64,000 nt of DNA from Ganoderma boninense (lineage: Eukaryota; Basidiomycota; Agaricomycetes; Polyporales; Polyporaceae), in contig CM035312.1 of assembly GCA_002900995.3 (NCBI GenBank), forward strand, positions 1,825,653 through 1,889,652, written 5' to 3'. Shown here one piece after another: positions 23,782-35,994 of the stretch. The notes under the pieces are model-generated. The model had not been told where the DNA came from, did not search any database, and saw only the letters and a program-made list of their open reading frames with translations. Both the position numbers and the translations under genes were made by a program. The stretch's first letter is position 1. Each line of letters begins with the position of its first letter.

Positions 23782-24981
23782 AGCCTGTAGACTGAAGTAT
23801 GCTATACTCACCGTTCAAGGATTCGATACTACTCCAGCTGCATTCCAGATACATTCGGGCTGAAAGTCCACCGACAGCGAGGAGTTTCGACATCCCTGAG
23901 TGTTCAACTCGCTATACTATAATGATTACGAGGCTATAACTCTCGGCAAGCCTGAGAGAGAGCGAGCTGGATGATATTCGCTTGTGGGGGTGGACGCAGT
24001 GCGGATCTTGCGGTGATGTTCTTCCGAAGAAGGCAGGCGACCTTCCTAAAGGGGGAGGATTCTGTATGATGGTGGGGGACAGGGGTCAGGAGGGTGGGCG
24101 ACGTGACCTTGCCTCCTGCGCACCACGACGCCAGTCCTCGCCCAGCCTAAGAGCAGTCGCACTCAGCTCGAGAGCACTCTTGCCTTCCCCCGACTCCTCC
24201 ACCAGCCACAAATACCATACACTCACCTCGTCTTCCCATCTCCTGCCCCCGTGCAGCCCCTATTCTCGCGAGCACATACGCTTACAACGCGGCCGTTCCT
24301 TGTACTTTCCGACGACTCCCTCCTCCAACTTCTCCCGAAATGTCCCGGAGAGCGGGCCCAACCTGGATCAGCGCACGCCGTTCCCGTCCTCGTCCTCGAC
24401 ACGCGCTCGCCATTATGAGGGCACCCCAGCCTCCCCGCGCCCATTTCGAAGCAAACACTCCCTTCTGATAGGCTCGGCTTGTGTCCTCGATTGGCTCATG
24501 GCTGGACGGTCGTCGAGTGTGTGCGAGTACATCACCCAAGTATGTGTCTAGCTTATCTCAAGTCACTTCATAGCATGATCCCGCAGCTGACAAGCGCACC
24601 TCTCGAGTCGTCTCCAAGTCTCCCGGGCCGGGGTAGACAGTGGTAGGCAGCATGGAGGGCAATAGAGCGCACGGTGTGGCCAGGTTGCGGAGGCCGACGT
24701 GTAACTGGGCTCTCCTCGGCTGTTCGCGCCTATGGGACTTGGGAGTTTTCCTCGTGATCTCGTAATCCTCGGAGCGCCTGATGGCGAGGAACAGCGGCAA
24801 GCGACGGAACGCAGTCGCAGAGCAAAACACCGAAAGCGCATGCCCTCATTCCCCCACAACAGAAAAACTGACTCCAACCCACAACGTCCCACTATCTTCC
24901 CCCCATTCTCCTACGAGCCAGGACGCCACCAGTTCTCGCATTCTATTGCTGACACTCACGCCTCGTCGTACAACCCTCATA
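23782..24981. other. intergenic, nothing recognised
   Basis: About 1.2 kb between the glycosidase stop and the F-box start. Pyrimidine-rich stretches at 24,100-24,430 give open frames in more than one register, but no protein family is apparent. The end of the region probably contains the promoter and leader of the next gene. Confidence 0.4.
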
Positions 24982-26322
24982 ATGACCTCCACTCTGCTTC
25001 AGCTCAACTACGACGTACTTTCAGATGTCCTTGGCCTTATCTCCTCGCACGATGCCGCTCAGCTCGCTCTGAGCTGTCGCAGTGCCTATGCGCTTTCCCT
25101 CCCCCGCTTCCTCTCCGATGTCTCACTGGAGGCCTCTATCACAAGCCCAGTAGCAGCGCCGTCTCCCAGCTCACCGACTTCTGCAACTTCCTCCTCGCTC
25201 CAGCACCTAACTGGCACGGCCCACCCTCATCACGTCTCGATGCCCTCCATAATCTAGAAGTCATGCGAGACGCCGTCCGCATCAGGAAGGACGGAGTGTG
25301 GACGACCGACGCATCCTCCGTCGCGCTTCTCTCTACCGTTCTCGCCCGAGCCGATAACCTGCAGAAGCTCACCCTCTGGGGCTCCGAGGCCCTCTTCAAG
25401 GCCTATCCCGACTTCGGCCTGGGAAGTAGTGCGTCGATCCACACCCTTGTCCTCGGCGGCGACGTTGCTCCCCTCTCCGCGCTTGCCCGTGCATTCCCCC
25501 ATGTCCGCCAGCTCGTCTTCGTCGGCGGAGGTGCATGTGTGCCCCGAGTGGGCCTTTGCGTCCCCCTCCGTGGACCCGCAGGCACTCGATGCGTGGCGCG
25601 ACTCCGTCGAGTCCATCGAGACCGGTTTCCCCATCCTCCCCCTTGCGGTCTCCGCGCGCCGCGTGCACCTGCAGAACGCCATCGTATCGGACCTCGACGC
25701 AATCCACTGTGCGCGGGAGTTTCTCGGGAGAACCCGTCCTGTTGTCCTGTCTGCCTCGGTGAGCGCGTATGGGTCGGAGGAGGAGATCGGAGCAGTCTTG
25801 GAGCTCGCGGCGCCGAGTTTGCGATACCTCGAGCTGGTTGGTGATAGATGCGAGAGCGTCAAGGATGGTGCGGAATGGGTCCAGGTATGTCTGCCTGAAC
25901 AGTCATGAGCACGCGATCGGAGGTTGATGATCACCTTGTTGCAATTTTTTGCTCAGACACGGGTTGCAAATGCGCTGTCACTCATCCCCAACCTCTCTTT
26001 GCTTGGTGTCTCTTTGGCACTGACTCCCGTCGTGGTGTCCGCAATCAATAGGCTGAAGCCTTACGCGAGTGTCCCAGATGCCCCACAGTCGAATGAGCCA
26101 TGCGACCTCATGGCGCTCGCTCGTGCCCTGGTTGCAAGTTCGCCTTCCCTGAAGTTCATCGCGATCGACCTATCTTCTGCGAAGGGGTCCAGTCCGACGG
26201 AGCGCGCTTGGTTCCGGGCACTCGAACTCAAGGACAACCGCTCGCGACACGTGGTGAGGATCGGCGAGAACGAGGGGAGGGCTCTTGCTGAGAAGATGAG
26301 AGCCTTCAACCGGTATGATTAG
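24982..26322 (+). CDS. F-box-like/leucine-rich protein, with frame interruptions
   Basis: Starting at ATG 24982, the N-terminus reads as a degenerate F-box (LNYDVLSDVLGLISSHDAAQ then LALSCRSAYALSLPRFLSDV). Leucine-rich repeats follow (NLQKLTLWGSEALF, IHTLVLGGD, LSALARAFPHVRQLVF, SLRYLELVGD). Such proteins are presumed substrate adaptors of SCF ubiquitin ligases. Exon 1 ends at 25884 and exon 2 is 25957-26322. Two one-base shifts occur: near 25128-25133 (GAGG, one G short to continue from DVSLE into the GLYHK-like stretch) and near 25521-25532 (GGCGGAGG). The second might instead be a 61-nt intron from a GTCGGC donor to the CAG at about 25581, which also restores frame. The organisation parallels the F-box-like gene at 61.7-63.3 kb, including a terminal exon after a WV-Q junction. 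Confidence 0.65.
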
Positions 26323-26723
26323 ATCTTCAGACAGTGAGCACAAGTTCCTCACTATTCTCTACGAGATGTGTTCTGATACAAAATATTCGTCAGTTCTTTT
26401 CGTTGACTGGCATAGACTATAGACTCTGCTTTTGGAAGGCAGGCGCGACTAGACTAAGCTGTTCTTTCTTCACGAGCTAATATCGCCGAGCGTGTATGCC
26501 CATATTTCAACACATATCCTTGGATCTCCTTATTACCCTTGCATTATCTTTACCCAACAATCCCAGTTCGATGCTCACATCTCTACTTATGTACGTGGTT
26601 TCGGTTCCATAGAGTTTGGAAATTCGATTCAACTACCTAGTCCATGTCATAGTAATACATAATATGCTAGAGCGACTTCTGTTGTACCCGTTGACGACTT
26701 TCTCCACTGCGACCAGTCCTCTT
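26323..26723. other. convergent intergenic region
   Basis: This AT-richer 400 bp separates the 3' ends of the F-box-like gene (plus) and aldolase copy 1 (minus). No gene is seen; both transcripts' 3' ends are expected here. Confidence 0.5.
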
Positions 26724-27875
26724 TCAATAACCAAATCTCTTTCCTGGTTCTGTGTCCCCGACAGCGGTGGCAAGGTGTCGCGATATCCCGTCCGCCATTG
26801 CGCCTGAGTCGCTTGTTACATTGATCTACCAGACCACGAAGTCAGGGCTCAGGATGTACGGCCCGTAAGACACCCAGACGCACCATGTCGAATCCCTCTT
26901 TCGCGCGTTTGGCAGATTGCGAACCCGACGTGCAGAAGACCGCGCTAATAGGACCCAACCACACTGAGCTAACGCAAACTCCGAGGCCGAGTACAACACT
27001 GGACACACACCATTTCTTGCCTTTGGCATGTGCCGCTGCAAGGATGTTCTGGATCATCTTCTCTACCTCAGGGTGTGGGTCCGGTGAGGGCGCGGGGAAC
27101 CCGTGTGACAGCGAGAGGTCGTACGGGCCAATGAACACGCCATCTGTAGGAGCGAAATCGAAGTTAGCCCTCGACGTCCCATAGCGAGAATTAGGTGTGA
27201 AGAAGACTGACCAAGACCATCGACCGAGAGGATCTCGTCCAAGTTTGTGTACCCATCGCGCGTCTCGATCTGGACGAGCACGACGACAGATTCGTTCGCG
27301 CGCTGCAAGTAGTCGACTGCAGATACCCCAGGGCCCCACGCGAGCTGCGTAAAGGGGTTTCCGAAGCCCCGCACGCCCGTGGGGGGGAAGCGAGCTGCAG
27401 ACACGACCGCCGCCGCCTGTGCGCGATTCGATACCTACATCCAACCTGCTTCAGCACGCAAGGTTGCCGGCACCTCTCTCCCCGATCCTTCCTCCCATCC
27501 ACGACGAGATACGGATACAGGACATGAAGGACTCACCATCGGAACAAGGACGCCACGCGCGCCCTGGTCGAGCACATACTTGATCTGCCAGGACGCGCTC
27601 CCGTCCGCACACGCCCCAGTGGCGGGAATCCGCACGATCGTGCTCGGGGCGTCGGGGCCCAAGCCCGCGACGGCGTGCACGGACTCGCCCGCCCCGGGGT
27701 GGAGGGCGGTCAGGCCGTGCTCGCAGTCGATGACGACCCATGAGAGGTGCGGGGACGCCGACGCGGCCGCCCGGGCGTTGAGCGCGCCTGGGAGGGTGAG
27801 CCATATCCCCAGGGCGGGTTTGGAGGCGCGGAAGGCGTGCAGCAGGGGGTGGGCGTGGCTGAGAGCGGTGGCCAT
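26724..27875 (-). CDS. HpcH/HpaI-family aldolase, intact copy
   Basis: Five exons: 27537-27875, 27212-27434, 27011-27143, 26884-26944 and 26724-26825. The protein is about 285 residues, the usual size. Conserved features in order: KPALGIWLTLPGA, VVIDCEHG (catalytic His region), RIPATG, YVLDQGARGVLVPMV, VLVQIETRDG (metal-binding Glu) and GVFIGPYDLSLSHG (metal-binding Asp). This is the class II HpaI/2-keto-3-deoxy-L-rhamnonate aldolase group, which splits 2-keto-3-deoxy acids or related 4-hydroxy-2-ketoacids with a divalent metal. The start at MATALSHAHP is supported by the identical position of the start in the neighbouring copy. All five exons join in frame. The true substrate is unknown. Confidence 0.9.
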
Positions 27876-28683
27876 GCTGGAGAGCGGAGGTGGTGGACGC
27901 AGCGGGGCTTGGGGAGATGGAGGTAGCTGTTGGGGAGGTTGTGGCTCAGTCGAGCTCGCAGTGGTCAAGCGTATGATTCAGCGTGGAAAGCTGGACACGA
28001 TAGAATGTGAGGCGTATATAGGTCGTAGTTTCGCGCGGAAAACCGCAGTTCGAGTCGGGAAGCCGTGAAGCCGTAGAGGGCGTCCCAGACGTCATGGGGG
28101 GCCAATCTTAGTCACAGGATGGGATTTACGGCCCGTGGACTTCGAACTGGTGGCACTATATACGCCCTTCATTATGTGGGTCCATGTCGTGGTTATTATG
28201 CAGAGCGACACCGGGTGACCAGACCTATTTGTCAATACATGGTCTGTGGGAGGTAACACTTACTGTAGCGTGCTGATCAGCGTGGTGTCGGTCCGAGGGT
28301 CCGTAACGAGGAATCCTCCTTATGGAGGCAAGCGAAACAAGGACGTCAGGGGCGGATGACAAGCTCGCGTATATGGGGTTGGTGGTGGAGAAAGTAAGAA
28401 AAAACTGACCAACAGTGCTAGCCACGGTCTCGTAGCACTGGAGCAACCAGGAACCCAAACTAGGAAAGCTAGACGCCTTGATGGCCGAGCGGTCGCTCCA
28501 GGGCCGTCTAAAGTTATTGCTGGGAAGACAAAGAGACTCGAATCCCTCGGAATTATGGTAGAAAGCCATGCATCCCGTTGGCCACAGAAGTCACCAGTAA
28601 ATGGTATGTTTCTTGGTTCATAATAACACAACGGTTTCAATGCCATATGTTTTGCAACGACCACTTTTCCACTTGCAGGAGGC
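27876..28683. other. spacer between the two aldolase copies
   Basis: It presumably holds the promoter of copy 1 and the 3' end of copy 2. No reading frame resembling a protein family was found, and no obvious repeat that could mark the duplication breakpoint. Confidence 0.4.
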
Positions 28684-29794
28684 TCAATAACCGACTTCCT
28701 TTTCTGCGCCCGTCTCCGAGTTGGAAACGGAGTCCGTGAGATGATGCGAGAGCCCGTACGCCATTGCGCCTCGGTCAGAAGTTACATTGATCTTCACAAT
28801 GTTGGCAGTATATTCAACCGTTGGCAGTGGCCGTAGGCACTTGCGAAATTGTACGTACCATATCGAAGCCCTGCTTCGCACGCTTAGAGGCTCGCTCGCC
28901 GGAATTGCAGTAGATCGCGCTGAAAGGATGTCCATACTCAATCAGCCCATACGGTTTCGATGTGACTTCAGCGTATTCAATACCGACCATTTCTTTCCCT
29001 TTGTGTGTGTGACCTCAAGGATGTTCTGGGTCATCTTTCCACCTCCGGGTGGGGTCTGGCGAAGGTGTTGGGAACCCATGGGATAGCGAAAGGTCGTATG
29101 GGCCTATAAACACGCCGTCTACGGACGTGAGGTTGAAGCAATTCCGATGAGCAGAGAGTTTACGGTCACTAACCAAGCCCGTCAACGGACAGAATCTCTT
29201 CGAGATTTGCATACCCGTCGCGGGTCTCGATCTGGACGAGCACTACCACAGACTCGTTTGCTCGCCGCAGATAGTCCGTGGCGGACACCCCAGGACCCAC
29301 GCCAGCTGAGTGAATGGGTTCCCAAACCCGCGCGTACCTGTGGGAGGGAATCGCGCCGCGGAGACGATGGACGCCGCTTGCGTGCAATTCGATACCTGCA
29401 TCCGCATCGCTTCAGCACAGACTAGTACCTGCAAATAGTAAGGCTGAACGCGCACCATAGGAACGAGCACCCCACGAGCGCCTTGGTCGAGCACGTACTT
29501 GATCTGCCACGTCGCGCTCCCATCCGAGCAGGCCCCGGTCGCAGGGATGCGCACGAGTGTGCTCGGGGCATCAGGGCCCAAGCCCGCAATCGCACTGATA
29601 GACTCGCCTGCGCCAGGATGGAGGTCCGTCATGCCATGTTCGCAATCGATAAGCACCCAAGAGAGGTGCGGGGATGCGGAGGCAACGACCCGGGCGTTGA
29701 GGGCGCCTGGGAGGGTCAGCCACGCACCGAAGGCGGGCTTGGTGCCCCGGAGTGCGCGAAGGAGTGGATGAGCGTGCGTAAGAGCAGAGGCCAT
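28684..29794 (-). pseudogene. HpcH/HpaI-family aldolase, second tandem copy with three frame breaks
   Basis: This is a paralogue of the neighbouring gene in the same orientation and with the same general exon plan (start MASALTHAHP at 29794; last exon ends EVGY at 28684). The metal site and catalytic motifs (IDCEHG, RIPATG, QIETRDG, GVFIGPYDLSLSHG) are all readable. One-base deletions relative to copy 1 occur at the CCC at 29296-29298, at the G run about 29047-29053, and at the TTT at 29035-29037, each changing frame. An extra codon block between the two middle exons reads through as intron-like sequence. If real, these make the gene nonfunctional. If they are sequencing errors, the locus is a second active aldolase. 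Confidence 0.75.
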
Positions 29795-30438
29795 GGGGAG
29801 TGGGCTCGAGACATGCGGGGGAGAGGAGAAGATATGAAGTGGGTATTATGAGGCTGGGTGTCGAAGCGTCAATGGAAGCCTTGTTTAACAGGAAGCCGTG
29901 TAGTCGTGTAAGGGTTCAAAAGGACGCCCTCGATACCATGAGGTATAGAGTTGGCCAGTCACGAGACGGATCGGACCTTCGTTTCAGTTCCTTCTGGCCA
30001 CGACCTGAGGGCAAGCAAATGGGTGGACCATATTGCTTCCTGTGCGAGATTTTTGAAGACAGTTAGTAACTCTATGCAAGCAAGCGTTCAGACGTATCCT
30101 GCTCCTTCTGCACGCAACCCTGAACATTCACGTGGCAGAGAAAGAACCCGGACAGAGGACTGGCTCGAATGGCCATTATCGAGTACGTCGTTAGCTGTAC
30201 TTGACTCATGGCCAGGCGCGCGTGGGGATGAGAGAGCAGAATGGGTCACATAGTCTAATGTAACGACGACTGCGTTCATCAAAGAGTAACGCTCTGACTA
30301 GTCAAAGGACGCACCAGATGGACACACAGGCATGATTCAGATCACACCAAAGCTCTAAGGCGGTTCAGGCGCAAGCATGCATAGCAAACGCAGGTCAACC
30401 AGCTTTTCTGCAAAACGGCGTCGCAAGCGGTATACAGG
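29795..30438. other. intergenic, nothing recognised
   Basis: About 640 bp between the start of aldolase copy 2 and the 3' end of the G-patch gene. No coding or RNA feature was seen; the left part should contain the aldolase copy 2 promoter. Confidence 0.4.
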
Positions 30439-32194
30439 TCAAGGACAGTCGGGCAAACCGATATCACCTATCAGTCGTGCTCCGTTTCTTGCTCTTGCCC
30501 TTCCGCGAGTCCGCATTCTCTCCAAGCTCGGCGAATCCTTGCCACCGGTCGCACTCGCCTGCGCCTCGGCCTCCTTACGTCTCCGCTTCTCTTCTTTCCG
30601 CCGTTTGCGCTCAGCCTTCTCGTCAGAGACATCCCCGTTTCCCTCGACACCTTCGGCCCCAGCCACCTCTTTGTCATTCCCCTTGTCTTGTTTGCTCTTC
30701 TTCTCCTTCTTCCGCTTCTTGTCTTTGCTCTTTTTCGACACTATCCCGACGACCTCGTCGACTCCGGGTTGCGTCTCGGGCTCTGTGGCTACTTCTGCCG
30801 AGCGTGGTATCGCCGCGGACGTGAACATCGAGGCGAACGACAAGCGGCTACCGCTCCCGATGCCACCGAGTCCTCGGCGTTCGTCGACGTCCAATGAGAT
30901 TTCCTGGCGCAACCTAGAAGCACCCAAACCCATTCGCGGCCGTTGATCGTAGTCGTCGTTGTCGTCCTCCATTTGAGTGGGGGTGCCTGGGGAGGACGCC
31001 GGCCGGCTCTTCGCGGCGAGCTTCTCCTTGAAGTAGTCCATGACACTCTTGCTCGAGACTGTGAGCTCCTGCAGTTTCATCTCTTCAGCGGGAGTAGCGG
31101 TGCCCGACGGATCGCTCGATGAAGTGCTCGGACCGGCCTCGAACGGGGTGGGAGGGTAGGATGTCAGTACGGAAGATGGGGTGGCAGGCGTGGTGGATCC
31201 CGAGTCTGCAATCCCAAGGATCTCAGCGAGGGCAGCAGACGAGGTGGACGCGCGGCTTTTGGCGGCCATGTGTCGAGCGCGGAAGGCCGCACGGGGACTG
31301 AAGAGCGATACCAGTTAGTACGGTTTACAGAAGGAGTAGGTGGAGGAGCCGATGATATGAAGCGATAGAATGCTCGGGAGGTCTATAGATGAAACTATTG
31401 AGACCAGCGTCAAGGGGAAGCTACTCACTGCCGACGTAGTGCTCCAGATCGGCTTTCGAGAGCGGAGGAAGAAGTGGACGCCTCAGTGTCCGGGACTGCA
31501 GGGGCTACCGCCTCCACTTGCTCGTCCCTTTTGCTTTTGATCTTCTTGCTCTTGGTTTCGCCCTCTGAATCCGAGCGATGGTCAGAGGACCTCTTTTTCT
31601 TGGACTTCTTCTTCTCCTTCTCGCCCTCCTCGCCATGTGCGTCCTTCTTCCTCTTTTTCTTCGACTTCCTCTCCTCAGCCCCTTCGGCCTCATCCCGATC
31701 CTCTCCGGAAAGCGTCGTCGTGGGTTCAGCCTCGACCGTGGCCATATCCGCCCCTTTGGTGAAGCCATCAACCTTCATCCGCGTCTCTTCCTCTCCATCT
31801 CCGTTCGCAGCGTTCAGTCTCCGGAGAAGGCTTTCGAAATCCTTGTTCTGCTTCCATGCGAGGCCCTCCGCGCTGTTCTTGTGATCGGCCCCAATGCCGA
31901 GCATGTCGAGCTTCTGGGTCACGGAGAGGGCCTTCGTGCGCCCTTCGCCTGACACCCCAAGGCCGCCTGACGGGTCCCAGCCGAATTTTGCAAGGTACGC
32001 GGCCCCAAACTTGTTTGCATCTGAAACGCGTGTAAGGTAAGTGGACTTGTACCTGAAAGAGGGAACATGGACGAGAAGGAGGAGCAGAAGGACTCGGGTG
32101 AGAGGGAAGGTACGGAGCTCGTACCATTCGCCCATGCGAGATTGCGTGGGTCGTTCGGGATGCGCTGTTTTGTTTTGCGTCCGGAGAGACCCAT
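30439..32194 (-). CDS. PinX1/Pxr1-like G-patch protein (nucleolar, ribosome/telomerase-associated family)
   Basis: Three exons: 32125-32194, 31429-32020 and 30439-31297. The N-terminus (MGLSGRKTKQRIPNDPRNLAW) matches the start of fungal Pxr1/PinX1 proteins. It leads into a G-patch (KFGAAYLAKFGWDPSGGLGV, then GEGRTKAL). Then come a conserved acidic/helical stretch, long Lys/Glu-rich coiled and nuclear-signal-like runs, and a C-terminal SVMDYFKEKLAAK motif and further KKxK-rich stretches. Yeast Pxr1 is nucleolar, stimulates the Prp43 helicase through its G-patch in rRNA processing and affects telomerase; the same role is inferred here. About 505 residues is long for the family because of low-complexity expansions. 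The gene is divergent from the cupin gene, 600 bp away. Confidence 0.85.
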
Positions 32195-32795
32195 GGCTTC
32201 TAAATAGCCTAGAGCAACAAGGAAAGAGCCAGATAGAGATCCGAGAGGGATTCGAGAGTTGACGTTAGAGTCTCGCTGCCGCTGTCTGCAGCGCGTGCAG
32301 ACTATTGCTGGCGCTTAACTCAAGTTCACTTTCGTGACAGGCGTGACCTCGAGGCGTGACAGAGGTGTAACACGTCGTCATAGCAAGCGCCTTGGCTTCT
32401 AGCTGCTCCGGGACCGACTCTTCTGTCCTTGTCCTCGTACTGCACCCACCTTTGGTGTCCCTGGTGACTGGATCCCACCGCTTCGCACCTACTTCTCCTG
32501 GCACGCGTAACCGTATCCAAGATTCAACCTTTCGGCCCCCTGTATCATGGCTATGCCCCAAGGCACAGCGGCGGTTTCTCCCGCTTTGGCAATCCTCTCT
32601 GGCCTTCTTCCCGGCTCCACAAATCCCCTCTCACCGTCGGCGGGGTTCGGAACGACGTTTTTGCGCTCCCCGTAGTCTATCTCGGGGTTTCTAGATCTGT
32701 TTCTCTCTCTGCGTCCCCAAGGTCCTGACATCGGCTGTTTCATCCCAACCTGCAACCATCTGAACATACCTTGGCGCGGGATTGGCGAGAGCGAC

Positions 32796-33312
32796 ATGTC
32801 TTCTCCCACCCAACACGAGGCAGAGCAGCAAGTCCGCTCCTGGGGCTTCTCTACCGTCTACACATGGACGGATGGTCCGTGAGTAATGTCCCTCAATTTC
32901 ATCCACGCAGCGGCACGCGACACTGCGGTGTTCTTGCCTAGCTGCATGTTCTCTGACATCTCCAACAACGTGGCCTCAAAGTCCTCCTGTCGATGCGACG
33001 GGCGCATGACGGGTGGGCGGCGTTCGGCGCCGCGTCTGTGAACGCTCGAGCTTAAATCCTCTTCCTAGCCGACGCGTTCTTCATCACATGTTTACACCCG
33101 CCTTCTGCAGGAATGCGCATTACCCGCCCCACCGCCACAGCGGGCTCACAACGCATTTGATCCTTTCTGGGAAGTTCACCGTATGCTTCCCAGAGGATGC
33201 CCCAGGCGCGAAACAGACCTTTGGCCCAGGTGCGCGCATCGACGTGCCCGCTCAGAAGGCGCACGAAGTTTGGATGGGGAACGAGGGTTGCACGTACGTG
33301 ATCGGAGAGTAA
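32796..33312 (+). CDS. small single-domain cupin protein
   Basis: Two exons (32796-32878 and 33111-33312) give a protein of about 94 residues. Exon 1 encodes a short lead with SWGFSTVYTWTDG. Exon 2 begins in the cupin strand, with motif 1 (HYPPHRHSGLTTHLILSGKF, two His as metal ligands) and motif 2 (FGPGARIDVPAQKAHEVWMG, one more His). This pattern suits a small metal-binding cupin with a cytosolic fold; substrate and reaction are unknown. The 232-nt intron is long for this window, and an additional exon inside it cannot be excluded. The splice restores GGT-CCG-AAT in frame. Confidence 0.75.
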
Positions 33313-35994
33313 TAGTGGAGAGAGCTGGGTTCCGTATCGCCGTGGCACGGGAGCTCTACCTCCGCCGGATCCGATGGGTCCAAGTTTTCGGCGACGATCG
33401 TACGTCCTTACTCAACGCTCGGGCTAATTGTGCATGTGTATGTGGTGGCTGATTTTGTAATGACGTCTAGGGGACTCCATAATGTACGTTAATATACGTT
33501 AAATGCCGTTGGTCTGGATCCAAGGATGAGCCCCGGTCGATGTTGGTCTCCAATTGAAGACTCAGAAGAGATGATCCGGGAATTCGTTATCCCCCAGCGC
33601 CGCCGCGAACATGATCAGCTCCACTGGCTTCTTTTTACTTGCCTTTCTGGACCGTCGCAAGTTTTTTTTTCGTCCGACTCTCGTATGCCGTGAACGTTCA
33701 CCGTATGTCTAGTCTTTCAGATGTTCGCATCCCACAAATACCACACATACGTCAACCACCTCCACGACGCAATGAGGATCCTTTCTCATTCCTCAAAATA
33801 AACTCCTTGCCATGATCCAATCACCTCATGCGCCATTACCCCGGACCCCACGAAAGTCACGTAAACCCAAAAAGCCGACGTCGTGGAGATTGGACGGCCG
33901 GGGAAGGCGACGTGCTGCGGCTTCGTGAGCCAGGCCGTCCTCCAGACTACACTTCTCGTCCTCGGCCCGGTCCAGCAGTCGCGGCATCGTCGACGTCGAG
34001 AATTGAAGCATGCCGTCCGTCGATGCGGCCAACTGGCTGCCGTATGTGATGACGGTTCTTGGCGGCTCGGCGGGGGTGGCGGTAGCTGAGGACGGATTGT
34101 TCGTCTTACCATGCTGAAGGTGGACAGGTGGCTATCCTTCTCCTGCATCCGAGAACTGCCGAGGTTACAGCATTGAAGTCAAGCAATGTGCTCAGTTCGC
34201 GTCGAGACCAAGAGCCCGCTCTCGTTAGCTTCGCCATCTTCTGCCGGCCAGGATCGCACAGGGGCGAGAACGGAAAAGATTGAGCAGGACCGCCACGAGC
34301 GTTGTGATGGTCAGAAGAATGCGGTCTGGCCTCCCCGGCATTTAGTGATCATCACCGCTGGTAGATCCAGCCAATTTCGTGGGGCGACCAACTCACCTTA
34401 ATCAGTCCAACTTCTCAAGAAGCGAGTTCTCGGGCAGCGCTCAACAAACATATTCGAGCTCTCTCATACACATATTGCGCCCTTGTGGTCGTCTTCTGAT
34501 ATGTTTTGTGCTTCGTGTTGTGCCTATCTCTGTACCTGGCGCGCTGATGATCTTTTTCTGTCTTTTCTGTTTCCCGCAGAGTGCAGTCAAGGGCGCTCGA
34601 TTGGCGGGTATGATCGTCAAGCATTGCGTCACAGAAGCTTATTTTGAATTCGTGCGCACGATTATACTTATGTCCTTTGAATAGTCGCTGTCGTACTGAC
34701 TTGTGTCCTCAACCGCCTTCTCAGCTTCTTGGCCAGGTGGAGAGGGAAAGCATCGTGCATCCTGGAACGCGGTGATGTCGCACAAGCATCATCAGATGGC
34801 GCTGGAGTACCACTCACGGCGGAGCGCTGTAAAGCCGGCGCTCGGACGCGCGTCCCGCAGAGGCGTTCTTGCAAGCAATGCTGTCTCGGAAGGGCGGAGG
34901 AGAGCGGACGAAAGATGGGGTATGTCAGTGCACCTTTCATTGGAAGCAGGGTGAGTCCTTACCTAATAATCAGCCTCTCCTTGGGGTATGTGGATCACTG
35001 GGGCGTTCAAATAGCCATAACTATTCGGACCCGTGCCCGAGAACATGTTCCGTGCCCTGTCCAGGCTCAGGCTGTTCCCGAGGATATGTTGAATGGGGCC
35101 AGGACTTCCCGCAACAATCCACATCTCCCACGACAATCACGGCCCGCACCGACGAATCGTCTTTCCAGCCCGTGGAATGTCCGCCGGACACGGCAACATT
35201 ACTCGCATACACCGATGTGGCAGATGAAGAACCCGTCTGTGCGGCCGCGAGAGTTACGGAAGATCGAGATCCTGCAGGCTTGGGAGCGTCCGCGGGGATG
35301 TGCCCGTGCGTCAATCAAAATGAAGCTGGATTGGAGCAGGGTCGGGCTCTACGGGGAGTGTGGACATTGGAGGAGGCTGAGATCGTTGCCAGCCGCGCCG
35401 TTGCGGTCTGAATGGGGCTGATGGGTTCCGGCCAGCGGCCTTTGGCGACTGTTTCTGTGGGCCGGGTGGGGATGCAGTGTTTTCCCACTGGGCGGCCGCA
35501 CGTGGGAATGCTCATTCCCGAGGGAGCGGACGAAAGAAGCCGCTGACGTGCGCCAGTGTGGAAGCGAGGAATGCCGACTTTACTCTTAGGCTTGCGCAGA
35601 ATGAGCGGCCGCTCCCCGCGTTCCGCTCAACGCCCACACGCTTGGCGGACATACTGGCCGCACCTCAATTAGCCACGGGTCCGGCGGGGAATCTCAGGCA
35701 GACGGTCGAAGCTCGCACCCAGCTCGCACCCCGGCCGATCTCTCTCGCACCCCCTTCGCCTTCGCTTTGACTTTTCTCTGGCGAGAACTGCGAGAACACA
35801 CGGCGCCACGCTTCTTTTCTCTCCTCCCTCTCTCCTTGTTTTCGTATTTACGTCCAGCGCTCGCTCCCCGAAAACAGGTCCTGCCCCGCCGCTCTTTTGT
35901 ACCCCCCTTCTGTGCGCCTTGCACACTTCCCTGCACAGCACCCGTTGTCCCCTCCTTTACACCCTAGGACGACGCGCGCAACTCGCGAGCCAAC
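33313..35994. other. 2.7-kb intergenic stretch, no gene recognised
   Basis: Several frames of 60-230 codons overlap on both strands, as expected in GC-rich DNA. Candidates looked at (minus 33,786-34,148; plus 34,729-35,421; minus 35,021-35,314) show no family motif and no consistent splice plan. The final 250 bp (C/T-rich) is probably the promoter and leader of the DUF6533 gene. Confidence 0.4.

Noticed and set aside
27876..27968. upstream in-frame ATG (27968) for aldolase copy 1
   Set aside because: Adds a Pro/Gln-rich lead absent from copy 2, whose start aligns with ATG 27875.
33786..34148. 120-codon minus-strand frame
   Set aside because: Arg/Trp/Pro-rich, no recognised domain, two frames open in parallel.
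34729..35421. 230-codon plus-strand open frame upstream of the DUF6533 gene
   Set aside because: No motif and no hydrophobic or low-complexity pattern typical of a protein; an antisense frame is equally open.
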